64,000 bases of DNA from Streptomyces aurantiogriseus (GCF_014649375.1 NZ_BMSX01000002.1:318619-382618), one strand, 5' to 3'. Counted from the first letter of the stretch, positions 53,336 through 62,135 are shown. Program-made: numbers and translations. The notes: generated by a model not told the origin, from the sequence alone.

Positions 53336-53721
53336 CGGCCCCGGACGCCGTTCTGCCCCGCGCCCATGCCTGCCTCACCCGCTGGCGCGAGCTGGTGTGC
53401 GAGGTGGAGGAAGGGTACGGGTGGTCCGGGCCGGAGCTCGCCAACGACCTTTTCTGCCGGACCCAACTCGCCGCCGTGTGGCGGTTGTTGCCCGAGAAGG
53501 TGCGGACGGCACGGCAGGCCGAACTGGAGGCGCTCGATGAGCGGTTCCGGGCGGCCACGATCCCCTTCCCGGGGCACGAGCAGCTCACCGGGCAGTGGTG
53601 GACGTGGCGCGTCCCCCGCGTCCTGGAGGTGGAACCGGGGCTGCCCCGCCACCGCGGCTGGCCCATGGGCTGGGAGATGATGCCCTTTCCCAAACCGGAC
53701 CAGGTCGACGTCGTGGAGTGA
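53332..53721 (+). CDS. Conserved hypothetical protein coupled to the VOC gene
   Basis: A 129-residue soluble protein with no recognised family. It has L-T-R-W-R-E-L-V-C-E-V-E-E-G-Y-G-W near the start, an acidic central helix, and a Trp/Pro-rich C-terminus (G-Q-W-W-T-W-R-V-P-R and G-W-P-M-G-W-E-M-M-P-F). The GTG at 53332 overlaps the VOC stop (GTGA), which supports this start and a shared role. Function unknown. Confidence 0.7.
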   Translation: MTAPDAVLPRAHACLTRWRELVCEVEEGYGWSGPELANDLFCRTQLAAVWRLLPEKVRTARQAELEALDERFRAATIPFPGHEQLTGQWWTWRVPRVLEVEPGLPRHRGWPMGWEMMPFPKPDQVDVVE

Positions 53722-53750
53722 GTACGGGCCCCGACGCGCCGACGCCTGGC

Positions 53751-53916
53751 CGAGCCCCACGCCCGCCCGAGCCCCACGCCCGCCCGAGCCCTATGCCCGA
53801 GCCCCATGCCCGAGCCCCACGCCCGCCCGAGCCCCACGCCCGAGCCCCATGCCCGGCCCAGCCCCACGCCCGAGCCCCATGCCCGGCCCAGCCCCATGCC
53901 TGGCCGTGCCCACGCC
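53751..53916. repeat. Tandem repeat array (GAGCCCCAYGCCC minisatellite)
   Basis: About nine to ten imperfect copies of a 13- to 17-nt unit, GAGCCCCAYGCCC with or without a GCCC spacer, fill the gap between the hypothetical gene and the MHS transporter gene. In some frames it reads as a Pro-Glu-His-Ala repeat, but no ribosome site or start supports a gene. It ends directly at a terminator. Confidence 0.8.
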
Positions 53917-53952
53917 CGAGCCCCCGGAGCCGCGAGGGCGTCCGGGGGCTCG
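53917..53952. terminator. Hairpin terminator
   Basis: CGAGCCCCCGGA (53917-53928) pairs perfectly with TCCGGGGGCTCG (53941-53952) around a 12-nt loop. It separates the plus-strand VOC/hypothetical pair from the stop of the minus-strand MHS transporter gene. Confidence 0.75.
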
Positions 53953-53990
53953 GGAGACCGAGCGGTCGCTCGGGTCCGCTCAGGTCGGTT

Positions 53991-55355
53991 CTAGGCCGTC
54001 ACCGTCTCCGGCTGGGCCGCCTCCCGGCGGGCGCGCTCGCCCAGTGCCTCCGTCGGGACCTTCGCCGTCTCCCGCGCCGACAGGGCGGCGATCACCGGCG
54101 GCACGCACAGGGCCGCCGTGAACAGGGCCACCGACGACCAGTCGTCACCGTTCGGGCCCGCGATCTGTGCGGCGAAGGTGACCGCGAAGCCCGCCACCGC
54201 GAAGCCGATCTGCGTGCCGATCGCCATACCGGACAGCCGGACGCGGGTGGAGAACATCTCGCCGTAGAAGGAGGGCCACACGCCGTTCGCGGCGCTGTAG
54301 ACGACACCGAAGGTGACGATGCCGAGGACCAGCGTCAGCGGGTAGGAGCCCGTGGAGATCGCCCACAGGTAGAGGAACATCGCCGCCGCGCTGCCGGCTG
54401 CGCCGATCAGGAACACCGGACGGCGGCCGACACGGTCCGACAGCGTCGCCCACAGCGGGATCGCGGCCAGCGCGACCAGGTTGGCCAGCGCGCCCACCCA
54501 CAGCATGGAGGAGCGGCTCATCCCGACCGAGTCGCTGGTGGCGTACGCCAGCGCCCACACCGTGAAGATCGTGGAGACCGAGGCGACGAGCGCGCCCGCG
54601 ATCACCCGCAGTACGTCCGCCCAGTGCTCGCGCAGCAGCACCGCCAGCGGCAGCTTGACGACGCCCTCACTGCTCGCCTGCTGGGCGAAGGCCGGGGTCT
54701 CGTCCAGCTTGCGGCGGATGACGTAGCCGGCGACGGCGACCGCGATGCTCAGCCAGAACGGCACCCGCCAGCCCCACGACAGCAGCTGCTCCTCGGGGAG
54801 GGCGGCGACGGGGATGAAGACCAGCGTGGCCAGCAGCTGGCCGCCCTGTGTGCCGCTGAGAGTGAAGCTGGTGAAGAAGCCGCGCCGGTGCGGCGGGGCA
54901 TGCTCCAGCGTCATGGAGTTGGCGCTGGCCTGCTCACCGGCCGCCGAGATGCCCTGCAGCACCCGGCACAGCACCAGCAGGACCGGTGCGAGGGTGCCGA
55001 CCTGGGCGCGGGTGGGCAGACAGCCGATCAGGAACGTGGACACGCCCATGAGGATCAGCGTGAAGACCATGATCTTCTTACGGCCGACCCGGTCCCCGAA
55101 GTGGCCGAGGAACAGCGCGCCGATCGGCCGGGCCGCGTACGCGACACCGAAGGTGGCCAGCGACAGCAGGGTCGCGGTGGCCGGGTCGGACTCGTCGAAG
55201 AAGACCTTCGGGAAGATCAGCGCCGCCGCGCTGCCGTAGATGAAGAAGTCGTAGTACTCCAGGGCGCTGCCGATCCAGGCCGCGGTCGCGGCCTTCCTGG
55301 GCTGAGCGGTTGGGCCGGGCGGGGCGGCGTCGTGGGGTGCTGCGGGGACGGACAC
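53991..55355 (-). CDS. MHS-family transporter, probable shikimate/quinate uptake
   Basis: A 454-residue 12-segment metabolite:H+ symporter. It has S-A-L-E-Y-Y-D-F-F-I-Y-G in segment 1, G-H-F-G-D-R-V-G-R-K-K after segment 2, and R-V-L-Q-G-I-S-A-A-G-E in segment 4, the hallmarks of the MHS family including ShiA. The GTG at 55355 has AAGGAG 6 nt upstream. It is preceded by an operator nearly identical to one before the shikimate dehydrogenase operon, which places it in that regulon. Confidence 0.85.
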   Translation of the reverse strand: MSVPAAPHDAAPPGPTAQPRKAATAAWIGSALEYYDFFIYGSAAALIFPKVFFDESDPATATLLSLATFGVAYAARPIGALFLGHFGDRVGRKKIMVFTLILMGVSTFLIGCLPTRAQVGTLAPVLLVLCRVLQGISAAGEQASANSMTLEHAPPHRRGFFTSFTLSGTQGGQLLATLVFIPVAALPEEQLLSWGWRVPFWLSIAVAVAGYVIRRKLDETPAFAQQASSEGVVKLPLAVLLREHWADVLRVIAGALVASVSTIFTVWALAYATSDSVGMSRSSMLWVGALANLVALAAIPLWATLSDRVGRRPVFLIGAAGSAAAMFLYLWAISTGSYPLTLVLGIVTFGVVYSAANGVWPSFYGEMFSTRVRLSGMAIGTQIGFAVAGFAVTFAAQIAGPNGDDWSSVALFTAALCVPPVIAALSARETAKVPTEALGERARREAAQPETVTA

Positions 55356-55467
55356 GGCGTGCTCCTTCGAGGGGACTCCAACGTAGGCCGGAGTGAGGGA
55401 AGGCGAGGGAGGGGAGAAGGGGCCGGATCCCTGGGGTGGCGGGGCGGCTCTGCCGGGCGCTACCCGG

Positions 55468-55492
55468 CTAATTAACGCACTGGATAGTTAGT
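55468..55492. promoter_or_regulatory. Shikimate/quinate regulon operator, transporter copy
   Basis: On the minus strand this 25-nt site reads ACTAACTA then CCAGT then TTAG at its end, an imperfect dyad with CTAATTA and TAGTTAG arms. About 20 of 25 positions agree with the site at 56330-56354. It is an A/T-rich island 113 nt upstream of the transporter start. Confidence 0.75.
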
Positions 55493-55555
55493 AGCGGTTG
55501 GGTAGGGATGTTGCGCCCGCGTTTCGCCGGTGTCAAGGGGTGGTGCGCGGCGGAT

Positions 55556-56221
55556 TCAGTCCGCCGCCCGCTCCGCCGTCAGATAGGCGATCACCATGTC
55601 GCCGAGCATGGTGCGGTAGTGCTCGCGCTGCGCCGGGTCGACCAGGTCCCGCCCGAACAGGGCGCCGAAGGTGTGCCGGTTGGCCACCCGGAAGAAGCAG
55701 AACGAGCTGATCATCGCGTGCAGGTCGACGGCGTCGACGTCCGCCGTGAACAGGCCGGACTCCTGCCCGGAGGCCAGGATGCGGCGGATCACGTCGAGCG
55801 CCGGCGAGCCGATCTTCCCGAGCTTCTCGGAGGCGGCGATGTGCACGGCCTCGTGGATGTTCTCGATGCTGACCAGGCGGATGAAGTCCGGGTGCTGCTC
55901 GTGGTGGTCGAAGGTCAGCTCCGCCAGCCGGCGGATGGCCGCGACCGGGTCCAGATGCTCGACGTCGAGCTGCTGCTCGGCGTCGCGGATCACGCCGTAG
56001 GCCCGCTCCAGGACGGCGGTGAAGAGCTGCTCCTTGCCGCCGAAGTAGTAGTAGATCATCCGCTTCGTGGTGCGGGTGCGGGCGGCGATGTCGTCCACGC
56101 GGGCCCCGGCGTAGCCGACCCGGGCGAACTCCTGGGTGGCCACGTCGAGGATCTCGGCCTGGGTGCGGGCGGCGTCACGGATGCGCCCGCCTGGTCGTGC
56201 CGGTTCGTCGACGCTGGTCAT
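55556..56221 (-). CDS. TetR-family regulator of the shikimate/quinate genes
   Basis: A 221-residue TetR protein with an HTH at about 25-60 (A-R-T-R-T-T-K-R-M-I-Y-Y-Y-F-G-G-K) and a C-terminal domain of the type found beside aromatic-acid catabolism genes (E-H-P-D-F-I-R-L-V and I-S-S-F-C-F-F-R-V-A-N-R-H-T-F). The start is ATG at 56221. It lies between the transporter and the divergent dehydrogenase operon, and the paired operators flank it. Confidence 0.85.
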   Translation of the reverse strand: MTSVDEPARPGGRIRDAARTQAEILDVATQEFARVGYAGARVDDIAARTRTTKRMIYYYFGGKEQLFTAVLERAYGVIRDAEQQLDVEHLDPVAAIRRLAELTFDHHEQHPDFIRLVSIENIHEAVHIAASEKLGKIGSPALDVIRRILASGQESGLFTADVDAVDLHAMISSFCFFRVANRHTFGALFGRDLVDPAQREHYRTMLGDMVIAYLTAERAAD

Positions 56222-56329
56222 CGGGTTCCTTCGGGCGTAGGGCGCTGGTCACTCGCGTGACGGGATTCTAGAAGCCTGATCACGTCCCGTGGGGAGAGGT
56301 CTTCCCCAGGGGCCCGCCTCGGTGTTATG

Positions 56330-56354
56330 ACTAACTAACCAGTTCGTACATTGG
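56330..56354. promoter_or_regulatory. Shikimate/quinate regulon operator, dehydrogenase copy
   Basis: A 25-nt site starting ACTAACTA, with CCAGT in the middle and TTGG at its end; it shares about 20 of 25 positions with the inverted site upstream of the transporter (55468-55492). It lies 59 nt before the shikimate dehydrogenase start and 109 nt from the tetR start. Confidence 0.75.
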
Positions 56355-56412
56355 GCCGGTTCTTCTCAGGGGAACGGGTTCTCTCATTGGCCGGCCGCTC
56401 AGGAGGTCCCGC

Positions 56413-57288
56413 GTGACCAAGGACTCGTATCTCGTCGGACTGATCGGTTCCGGCATCGGCCCGTCGCTCAGCCCGGCGCTGCACGAGCGGGAGGCGGACC
56501 GCCAGGGCCTGCGCTACCTGTACCGGCTCATCGACATCGACGAGCTGGGCGTCGGCCCGGAGGCGGTCGGCGACCTGGTGCGCGCCGCGCGCGACCTCGG
56601 CTTCGACGGGCTGAACATCACGCATCCGTGCAAGCAGCTCGTCATCCCCCATCTCGACGCGCTCGCCCCGCAGGCGGAGGCGCTGGGCGCGGTCAACACG
56701 GTCGTCTTCGAGGACGGCCGGGCGATCGGCCACAACACGGACGTCACCGGTTTCGCCGCCTCCTTCGCCCGCGGTCTGCCCGACGTCCCGCTGGACCGGG
56801 TCGTGCAGCTGGGCGCGGGTGGTGCGGGCGCGGCCGTCGCGCACGCCACGCTCACCCTCGGCGCCGGGTGCGTGACCGTCGTCGACGCGCTGCCCGAGCG
56901 GGCCGCCGCCCTCGCCGACTCCCTGACCGGCCACTTCGGCGCGGGCCGGGCCGCCGCCGCGACCCCGGACCGCCTCTCCGGTCTGCTCGCGCACGCCGAC
57001 GGTGTCGTGCACGCCACGCCCACCGGCATGGCCGCCCACCCCGGCCTGCCCTTCCCGGCCGAGCTGCTGCATCCCGGACTGTGGGTCGCCGAGGTCGTCT
57101 ACCGTCCGCTGGAGACGGAGCTGCTGCTCACCGCGCGCGACCTCGGTTGCGCCACCCTCGACGGCGGGGGCATGGCCGTCTTCCAGGCGGTGGACGCGTT
57201 CCGCCTGTTCACCGGCCGGGAACCCGACAGCACGCGGATGCTCGCGGAGTTCACCGAGCTGGCCGGCGCCGTCCCGGCCCCGAAATAG
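56413..57288 (+). CDS. aroE: Shikimate/quinate dehydrogenase
   Basis: A 291-residue dehydrogenase of the AroE/QsuD family. Substrate-binding residues are in S-L-S-P-A-L-H (about 18-24), N-I-T-H-P-C-K with the catalytic Lys (about 72), N-T-D-V-T-G-F (about 110) and G-M-A-V-F-Q-A-V-D. The NAD(P) loop is G-A-G-G-A-G-A-A-V. In this catabolic context it oxidises shikimate or quinate to 3-dehydro compounds. The GTG at 56413 follows AGGAGG. It is 42 nt upstream of the dehydratase gene. Confidence 0.88.
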   Translation: MTKDSYLVGLIGSGIGPSLSPALHEREADRQGLRYLYRLIDIDELGVGPEAVGDLVRAARDLGFDGLNITHPCKQLVIPHLDALAPQAEALGAVNTVVFEDGRAIGHNTDVTGFAASFARGLPDVPLDRVVQLGAGGAGAAVAHATLTLGAGCVTVVDALPERAAALADSLTGHFGAGRAAAATPDRLSGLLAHADGVVHATPTGMAAHPGLPFPAELLHPGLWVAEVVYRPLETELLLTARDLGCATLDGGGMAVFQAVDAFRLFTGREPDSTRMLAEFTELAGAVPAPK

Positions 57289-57330
57289 ACGCGGTCCGGG
57301 AAGCAAGGAAGCAGGAGAAGAGGTACCCAG

Positions 57331-59166
57331 GTGCGTACGTCCATCGCCACCGTCTCCCTGAGCGGTCCCCTCACCGAGAAGCTCACCGCCGCCGCCCGGG
57401 CCGGCTTCGACGGCGTCGAGATCTTCGAGAACGACCTGCTCGCCAGCCCCCTCACCCCCGAGGAGATCCGCGCGCGCTGCGCCGACCTGGGTCTGAGCAT
57501 CGACCTCTACCAGCCGATGCGGGACATCGAGGCCGTGCCCGCCGAGGAGTTCGCCCGCAACCTGCGCCGCGCCCGCGCCAAGTTCGCGCTGATGAACCGG
57601 CTCGGCGCCGACACCGTCCTGGTCTGCTCCAGCGTCTCCCCGCTCGCCGAGGACGACGACGCCCTCGCCGCCGAACAGCTCGCCCGACTCGCCGGCCTCG
57701 CCCAGGACTTCGGCATCCGCGTCGCCTACGAGGCGCTCGCCTGGGGACGGCACGTCAGTACGTACGACCACGCCTGGCACATCGTCGAGACCGCCGGCCA
57801 CCCCGCGCTCGGCACCTGCCTGGACAGCTTCCACATCCTCTCCCGCGGCTCCGATCCCAAGGGCATCGAGGACATCCCGGGCGAGAAGATCTTCTTCCTC
57901 CAGCTGGCCGACGCCCCGCTGCCCGCGATGGACGTCCTGCAGTGGTCCCGTCACCACCGCCGCTTCCCCGGCCAGGGCGGCTTCGACGTGGCGGGCCTCC
58001 TGCGGCACGTGCTGCGCGCCGGCTACGACGGCCCGCTCTCCCTGGAGGTCTTCAACGACGTCTTCCGGCAGGCCGAGGCCGGCCCGACCGCCGTGGACGC
58101 CCGCCGCTCCCTGCTGCTCCTCCAGGAGGAGGCCGGCCTCGGCGCCCTCCCCGCGCCGGTCGTCCCCACCGGCGTCGCCTTCGCCGAGCTGGTCACCCCG
58201 GACGCCGAGCCCGTCTCCGCCCTCCTCGGCCCCCTCGGCTTCGCCCGCACCGCCCGCCACCGCGGCAAACCCGTCGAGCTGTGGGAGCAGGGCGAGGCCC
58301 GCGTCCTGGTCAACACCGGCCCGGCGGCCCTCCCCCACGCTCGGCTTCGCTCGCGCGGGGGGACCCCCATGAGCGGGGGAACCCCCATCGACGGCACCAC
58401 CCTCGCCGCCGTCGGTCTCGAGTCACCGGACCCGGCCGCCGCCGCCCGCCGCGCCGAGGCCCTGCTGGCCCCCGTCCTGCCGCGCCGTCGCGCCGCCGAG
58501 GACGCCCCCCTCGACGCGGTGGCCGCCCCCGACGGGACGGAACTCTTCCTGTGCGCCACCGATCGCCCCGGACTGCCCAACTGGCGCGCCGACTTCGAGG
58601 ACGTCCCGCACACCCCCGCCGCCGGGGCCGTGGTCCGTATCGACCATCTCTCCCTCACCCAGCCCTGGCACCACTTCGACGAGGCCGTCCTCTTCCACCG
58701 CGGCGTCCTCGGCCTCGACGCCCAGGAGAGCGTCGACGTCGCCGACCCCTACGGCCTGCTGCGCAGCCGCGCCGTCACCACCGCCGACGGCGGCGTCCGC
58801 ATCCCCCTCACCGTCGGCGCGGCCCCCGCCGACGACACCGCCCACGCCCGGCACATCGCGCTGGCCACCGACGACGTGGTCGCCGCGGCCCGCCGCTTCG
58901 TCGCGGCCGGCGGCAGCCTGCTGCCGATCCCCGCGAACTACTACGACGACCTCGCGGCCCGCTTCGAGTTCACCGACGGCGAGCTGGAGACGTACCGCGA
59001 GCTCGGCATCCTCTACGACCGGGACACCCGCGGCGAGTTCCGGCACTGCTACACGCGCACCGTCGGCCGTGTCTTCTTCGAACTCGTCCAGCGCGACGGC
59101 GGCTACCAGGGCTACGGCGCCGCGAACGCGCCGGTGCGGCTGGCCGCCCAGCACGCCGTGCGCTGA
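57331..59166 (+). CDS. 3-Dehydroshikimate dehydratase fused to HPPD-like domain (QuiC type)
   Basis: A 611-residue two-domain protein. The first 270 residues are a xylose-isomerase-like TIM barrel (G-F-D-G-V-E-I-F-E-N-D near the start, L-G-T-C-L-D-S-F-H metal site near 165, and F-F-L-Q-L-A-D-A-P). The C-terminal ~330 residues are a 4-hydroxyphenylpyruvate-dioxygenase-like VOC domain with R-I-D-H-L-S-L and F-E-F-T-D-G-E. The architecture matches QuiC1 enzymes that convert 3-dehydroshikimate to protocatechuate. A 41-bp palindromic repeat plus a partial duplicate sit in frame near residue 335, between the domains. GTG start at 57331. Confidence 0.88.
   Translation: MRTSIATVSLSGPLTEKLTAAARAGFDGVEIFENDLLASPLTPEEIRARCADLGLSIDLYQPMRDIEAVPAEEFARNLRRARAKFALMNRLGADTVLVCSSVSPLAEDDDALAAEQLARLAGLAQDFGIRVAYEALAWGRHVSTYDHAWHIVETAGHPALGTCLDSFHILSRGSDPKGIEDIPGEKIFFLQLADAPLPAMDVLQWSRHHRRFPGQGGFDVAGLLRHVLRAGYDGPLSLEVFNDVFRQAEAGPTAVDARRSLLLLQEEAGLGALPAPVVPTGVAFAELVTPDAEPVSALLGPLGFARTARHRGKPVELWEQGEARVLVNTGPAALPHARLRSRGGTPMSGGTPIDGTTLAAVGLESPDPAAAARRAEALLAPVLPRRRAAEDAPLDAVAAPDGTELFLCATDRPGLPNWRADFEDVPHTPAAGAVVRIDHLSLTQPWHHFDEAVLFHRGVLGLDAQESVDVADPYGLLRSRAVTTADGGVRIPLTVGAAPADDTAHARHIALATDDVVAAARRFVAAGGSLLPIPANYYDDLAARFEFTDGELETYRELGILYDRDTRGEFRHCYTRTVGRVFFELVQRDGGYQGYGAANAPVRLAAQHAVR
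58330..58370. repeat. Small palindromic repeat inserted in the dehydratase gene (copy 2)
   Basis: A 41-bp relative of the element at 50828-50869, beginning CTCCCCCACGCTCGG and ending GGACCCCCAT. It is followed by a shorter echo, GAGCGGGGGAACCCCCAT. The insertion is in frame and lies in the linker of the fusion protein. Confidence 0.7.
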
Positions 59167-59167
59167 C

Positions 59168-60607
59168 CTACTGGCGGCTGACCGTCCTGGTCACACCGGC
59201 GACGACGGTCGTGGCCAGGATCCAGCCGGTGAGGATCAGGACGTACGCCAGGCTCTGGTGCCACCCGGACGGGGCGAACGCGGACTCCTGGCCGAAGGAG
59301 ATGACCGGCAGCAGCAGGTCGAGGGTGTAGAAGACCGGGTTGAAGTCGGGGGCCTCGGACGCCTTGAGCGCACGCGGGTGCTCCAGCGCGAAGGCGACCG
59401 AGCCGACCGCGAGCAGCGACAGCAGCCAGACGGCGGCCCGCAGCGGGCGGAAGCCGTAGCCGACGGCCGCGTCCTGGAGGTGGCCCCACAGCCGGCCGTA
59501 CCAGGGGAGCGTGGACCGCCGGCGGCGCTGCTTGGCGAGCTGAACGAGCCGGGCGGCCTGGTCGTCGCCGATCCGGCGGTACGCGGCCGTCAACTGCTCG
59601 TAGGCGTGCGGATCGAACTCCTCGTCGCGCTCCAGCATCGGCAGCCGCCGCTCGGCGGGCTCGTGCGGGGTGAGGAAGGTGTAGGTCAGGTCGAGCAGGC
59701 GTACTTCGTCGGGGAGCATCTCCGGCTCCAGATGGAGCTGGTTGATCTCGGCGCGCCGCAGGTTGAGCCGGCCTTCGATCGTGCCGCCCCCGCGCAGCCA
59801 GATCTCGCCGATCACGCAGCTGCTGGCCCGCAGGGCGGTGTCCCCGGGGTTGGACAGGTGCGCGCGCAGCAGGTCCACCCGGCCGGGTATGCGGGCGCCG
59901 CGCAGGTCGATCCGGCCGCGGGCGCGCAGCCGTCGGCCGAGGAGGTTGGCGCCGACGTCGAGGGACTCCCCGTCCAGGACGTGCGCGCCGGGGTTGATCA
60001 GCTCGGCGTCCTCCAGATCGATCGAGCCGGCGACGGTGGCGCCGTCGAGCCGGATCAGGCCCTGGGCGCGCAGGCCGCGGGCGCAGAGGTCGTCGTCGAT
60101 GGAGATCTGGTGGAGCTGGAGCACGGGCTGAGCGGGGTCCTCGACGGCGAGTTCCGCCTGCTCCAGGAACAGCGCGCCGGAGATCTGGGCGCCGCCGAGG
60201 TGCACCGGTCCGTCGATCCGGCAGCGCGTCAGCCGCAGACTGCCGTCGATCCGGGTCCTGGCCGCCCCGAGGCCGGGCAGCACCGAGTCGCGCAGACTGA
60301 GGTAGTTGAGCTGGGCGCCGGCGAGGCGAGGAGCCTTCTCGAAGCGGCAGTGGCCGAGACGCACCACGCTGTCGACGGCCGCGTACCGGAGGTCCAGGAC
60401 GCCGGTGATCCGCGCTCCCAGGACCTTGAGAGCCGCCACCTCGCCCGGTTCCCTGGGGCCGTTGAGCAGCAGGGCCCGCAACACGACCGCGCGGACGGTC
60501 CGTTCGGGACCGTTCTCCTCGCCCGCCGTACGGAAGTCCACGGTCGTCCCCGTGGCGAAGGCCCGCCAGACGCGCTGTTCGGCCGGTGTCAGATCGTTGA
60601 TCTCCAT
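59168..60607 (-). CDS. Membrane-associated beta-helix protein of unknown function
   Basis: A 479-residue protein. The first ~300 residues consist of short repeats (G-A-x-I-x-G-x-L-x-L, G-x-V-x-L-x-G-A) that build a right-handed beta helix of the pentapeptide/bactofilin type. Residues 330-370 are a charged helical linker, followed by three membrane segments. Streptomyces homologues are labelled 'membrane-associated oxidoreductase', but no redox motif is visible, so I do not adopt that function. The stop is only 1 nt from the stop of the convergent dehydratase gene. ATG start at 60607. Confidence 0.7.
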   Translation of the reverse strand: MEINDLTPAEQRVWRAFATGTTVDFRTAGEENGPERTVRAVVLRALLLNGPREPGEVAALKVLGARITGVLDLRYAAVDSVVRLGHCRFEKAPRLAGAQLNYLSLRDSVLPGLGAARTRIDGSLRLTRCRIDGPVHLGGAQISGALFLEQAELAVEDPAQPVLQLHQISIDDDLCARGLRAQGLIRLDGATVAGSIDLEDAELINPGAHVLDGESLDVGANLLGRRLRARGRIDLRGARIPGRVDLLRAHLSNPGDTALRASSCVIGEIWLRGGGTIEGRLNLRRAEINQLHLEPEMLPDEVRLLDLTYTFLTPHEPAERRLPMLERDEEFDPHAYEQLTAAYRRIGDDQAARLVQLAKQRRRRSTLPWYGRLWGHLQDAAVGYGFRPLRAAVWLLSLLAVGSVAFALEHPRALKASEAPDFNPVFYTLDLLLPVISFGQESAFAPSGWHQSLAYVLILTGWILATTVVAGVTRTVSRQ

Positions 60608-60640
60608 CAGCCGCGACTCTGGCGGGCCCTCTGTGCGGTG

Positions 60641-61243
60641 TCAATCCGGTTGTGTCCGGGTGTTCCATTCGGCGATGACCGGTCGCCCGTGTTCCGTCGA
60701 CAGCCGGCTGACCGTGCCGGTGGCCAGCTGGAACAACCGCCCCTGCGCGGGCGGGAGTCCGAGCCGACGGGCCGTCAGGACCCGAAGGAAATGGCCGTGG
60801 GCGACGAGGACGACGTCACCCTCGCCGTGCGCGAGCGCCGCGTCCACCCGGGCGAGCACCCGGTCGGCGCGCAGCCCGACGTCCTCGGGTGACTCGCCGG
60901 GACGACCGTCCGGGCCGGGCGGCACGCCGTCGGTCCACAGGTCCCAGGTGGGACGGGTGCGGTGTATCTCGACGGTCGTGACGCCCTCGTAGGCCCCGTA
61001 GTCCCACTCGTGCAGGTCCGGGTCGGGGACGGCCCCGGTGACGCCCGCCAGTTCGGCGGTGCGGACCGCGCGGTGCAGCGGGCTGGTCAGGGCGACGGAG
61101 AAGGTCCGGCCGGTGAGGAGCGGAGCGAGGGACTTGGCCTGTTCCTCGCCGTGTGCGGTGAGGGGCAGGTCGGTGAGGCCCGTGTGCTGTCCCGTCAGGC
61201 TCCACTCCGTCTCCCCGTGGCGGACCAGCAGCAGATCTCCCAC
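60641..61243 (-). CDS. Histidine phosphatase family protein (phosphoglycerate mutase-like)
   Basis: A 200-residue phosphatase with the catalytic L-L-V-R-H-G-E-T at residues 5-12, S-P-L-H-R-A near 57, E-W-D-Y-G-A-Y-E-G in the middle and V-A-H-G-H-F near 148. It removes phosphate from small molecules, possibly sugar phosphates given its neighbours. The GTG at 61243 is 7 nt after the gnd stop on the same strand, which suggests co-transcription. Confidence 0.85.
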   Translation of the reverse strand: MGDLLLVRHGETEWSLTGQHTGLTDLPLTAHGEEQAKSLAPLLTGRTFSVALTSPLHRAVRTAELAGVTGAVPDPDLHEWDYGAYEGVTTVEIHRTRPTWDLWTDGVPPGPDGRPGESPEDVGLRADRVLARVDAALAHGEGDVVLVAHGHFLRVLTARRLGLPPAQGRLFQLATGTVSRLSTEHGRPVIAEWNTRTQPD

Positions 61244-61250
61244 GGCCGGA

Positions 61251-62135
61251 CTACGCCTTCTTCGCCGACTCGACGGCGTGGCCGCCGAACTGGTTGCGCA
61301 GTGCCGCGATCATCTTCATCTGCGGGGAGTCCTCCTGCCGGGAGGCGAACCGCGCGAAGAGGGACGCCGTGATCGCGGGCAGCGGTACGGCGTTGTCGAT
61401 GGCGGCCTCGACGGTCCAGCGGCCCTCGCCCGAGTCCTGCGCGTAGCCGCGCAGCTTGTCGAGGTGCTCGTCCTCGTCGAGGGCGTCGACCGCGAGGTCG
61501 AGCAGCCAGGAGCGGATGACGGTCCCCTCCTGCCAGGAGCGGAAGACCTCGCGCACATCGGTCACGGAGTCGACCTTCTCGAGCAGCTCCCAGCCCTCGG
61601 CGTAGGCCTGCATCATGGCGTACTCGATGCCGTTGTGGACCATCTTCGAGAAGTGCCCGGCACCCACCTTGCCCGCGTGGACGTAGCCGTACGGGCCCTC
61701 CGGCTTGAGCGCGTCGAAGATCGGCTGCAGACGGTCGACGTGCTCCTTGTCGCCGCCGACCATCAGGGCGTAGCCGTTCTGCAGACCCCACACACCGCCG
61801 GAGACACCGGCGTCGACGAAGCCGATGCCCTTGGCGCCCAGCTCAGCGGCGTGCTTCTCGTCGTCCGTCCAGCGGGAGTTGCCGCCGTCGACGACCGTGT
61901 CGCCGGCCTGGAGGAGGCCGCCGAGTTCGTCGATGACGGACTGGGTGGGGGCGCCGGCCGGGACCATCACCCAGACCGTGCGCGGTGCGTCGAGCCGCTC
62001 GACGAGCTCGGGGAGGCCGCTCACGTCGGAGAGCTCGGGGTTGCGGTCGTAGCCGACGACGGTGTGGCCGGCGCGGCGGATGCGCTCGCGCATGTTGCCG
62101 CCCATCTTGCCGAGACCGATCAGACCCAGCTGCAT
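61251..62135 (-). CDS. gnd: 6-Phosphogluconate dehydrogenase (decarboxylating), short form
   Basis: A 294-residue enzyme of the short NAD-type GndA class. N-terminal G-L-I-G-L-G-K-M-G-G-N-M, D-G-G-N-S and G-V-S-G-G-V-W-G-L (substrate loop), and catalytic K-M-V-H-N-G-I-E-Y are all present. It converts 6-phosphogluconate to ribulose 5-phosphate and CO2. It lies 1 nt downstream of pgi. The gnd-pgi-opcA order matches the SCO6658-SCO6660 region of S. coelicolor, beside zwf, tal and tkt. Confidence 0.93.
   Translation of the reverse strand: MQLGLIGLGKMGGNMRERIRRAGHTVVGYDRNPELSDVSGLPELVERLDAPRTVWVMVPAGAPTQSVIDELGGLLQAGDTVVDGGNSRWTDDEKHAAELGAKGIGFVDAGVSGGVWGLQNGYALMVGGDKEHVDRLQPIFDALKPEGPYGYVHAGKVGAGHFSKMVHNGIEYAMMQAYAEGWELLEKVDSVTDVREVFRSWQEGTVIRSWLLDLAVDALDEDEHLDKLRGYAQDSGEGRWTVEAAIDNAVPLPAITASLFARFASRQEDSPQMKMIAALRNQFGGHAVESAKKA

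Noticed and set aside
53806..53994. Possible Pro-Glu-His-Ala repeat protein in the minisatellite
   Set aside because: No ribosome site or start context; several frames are equally open because the repeat unit is C-rich.
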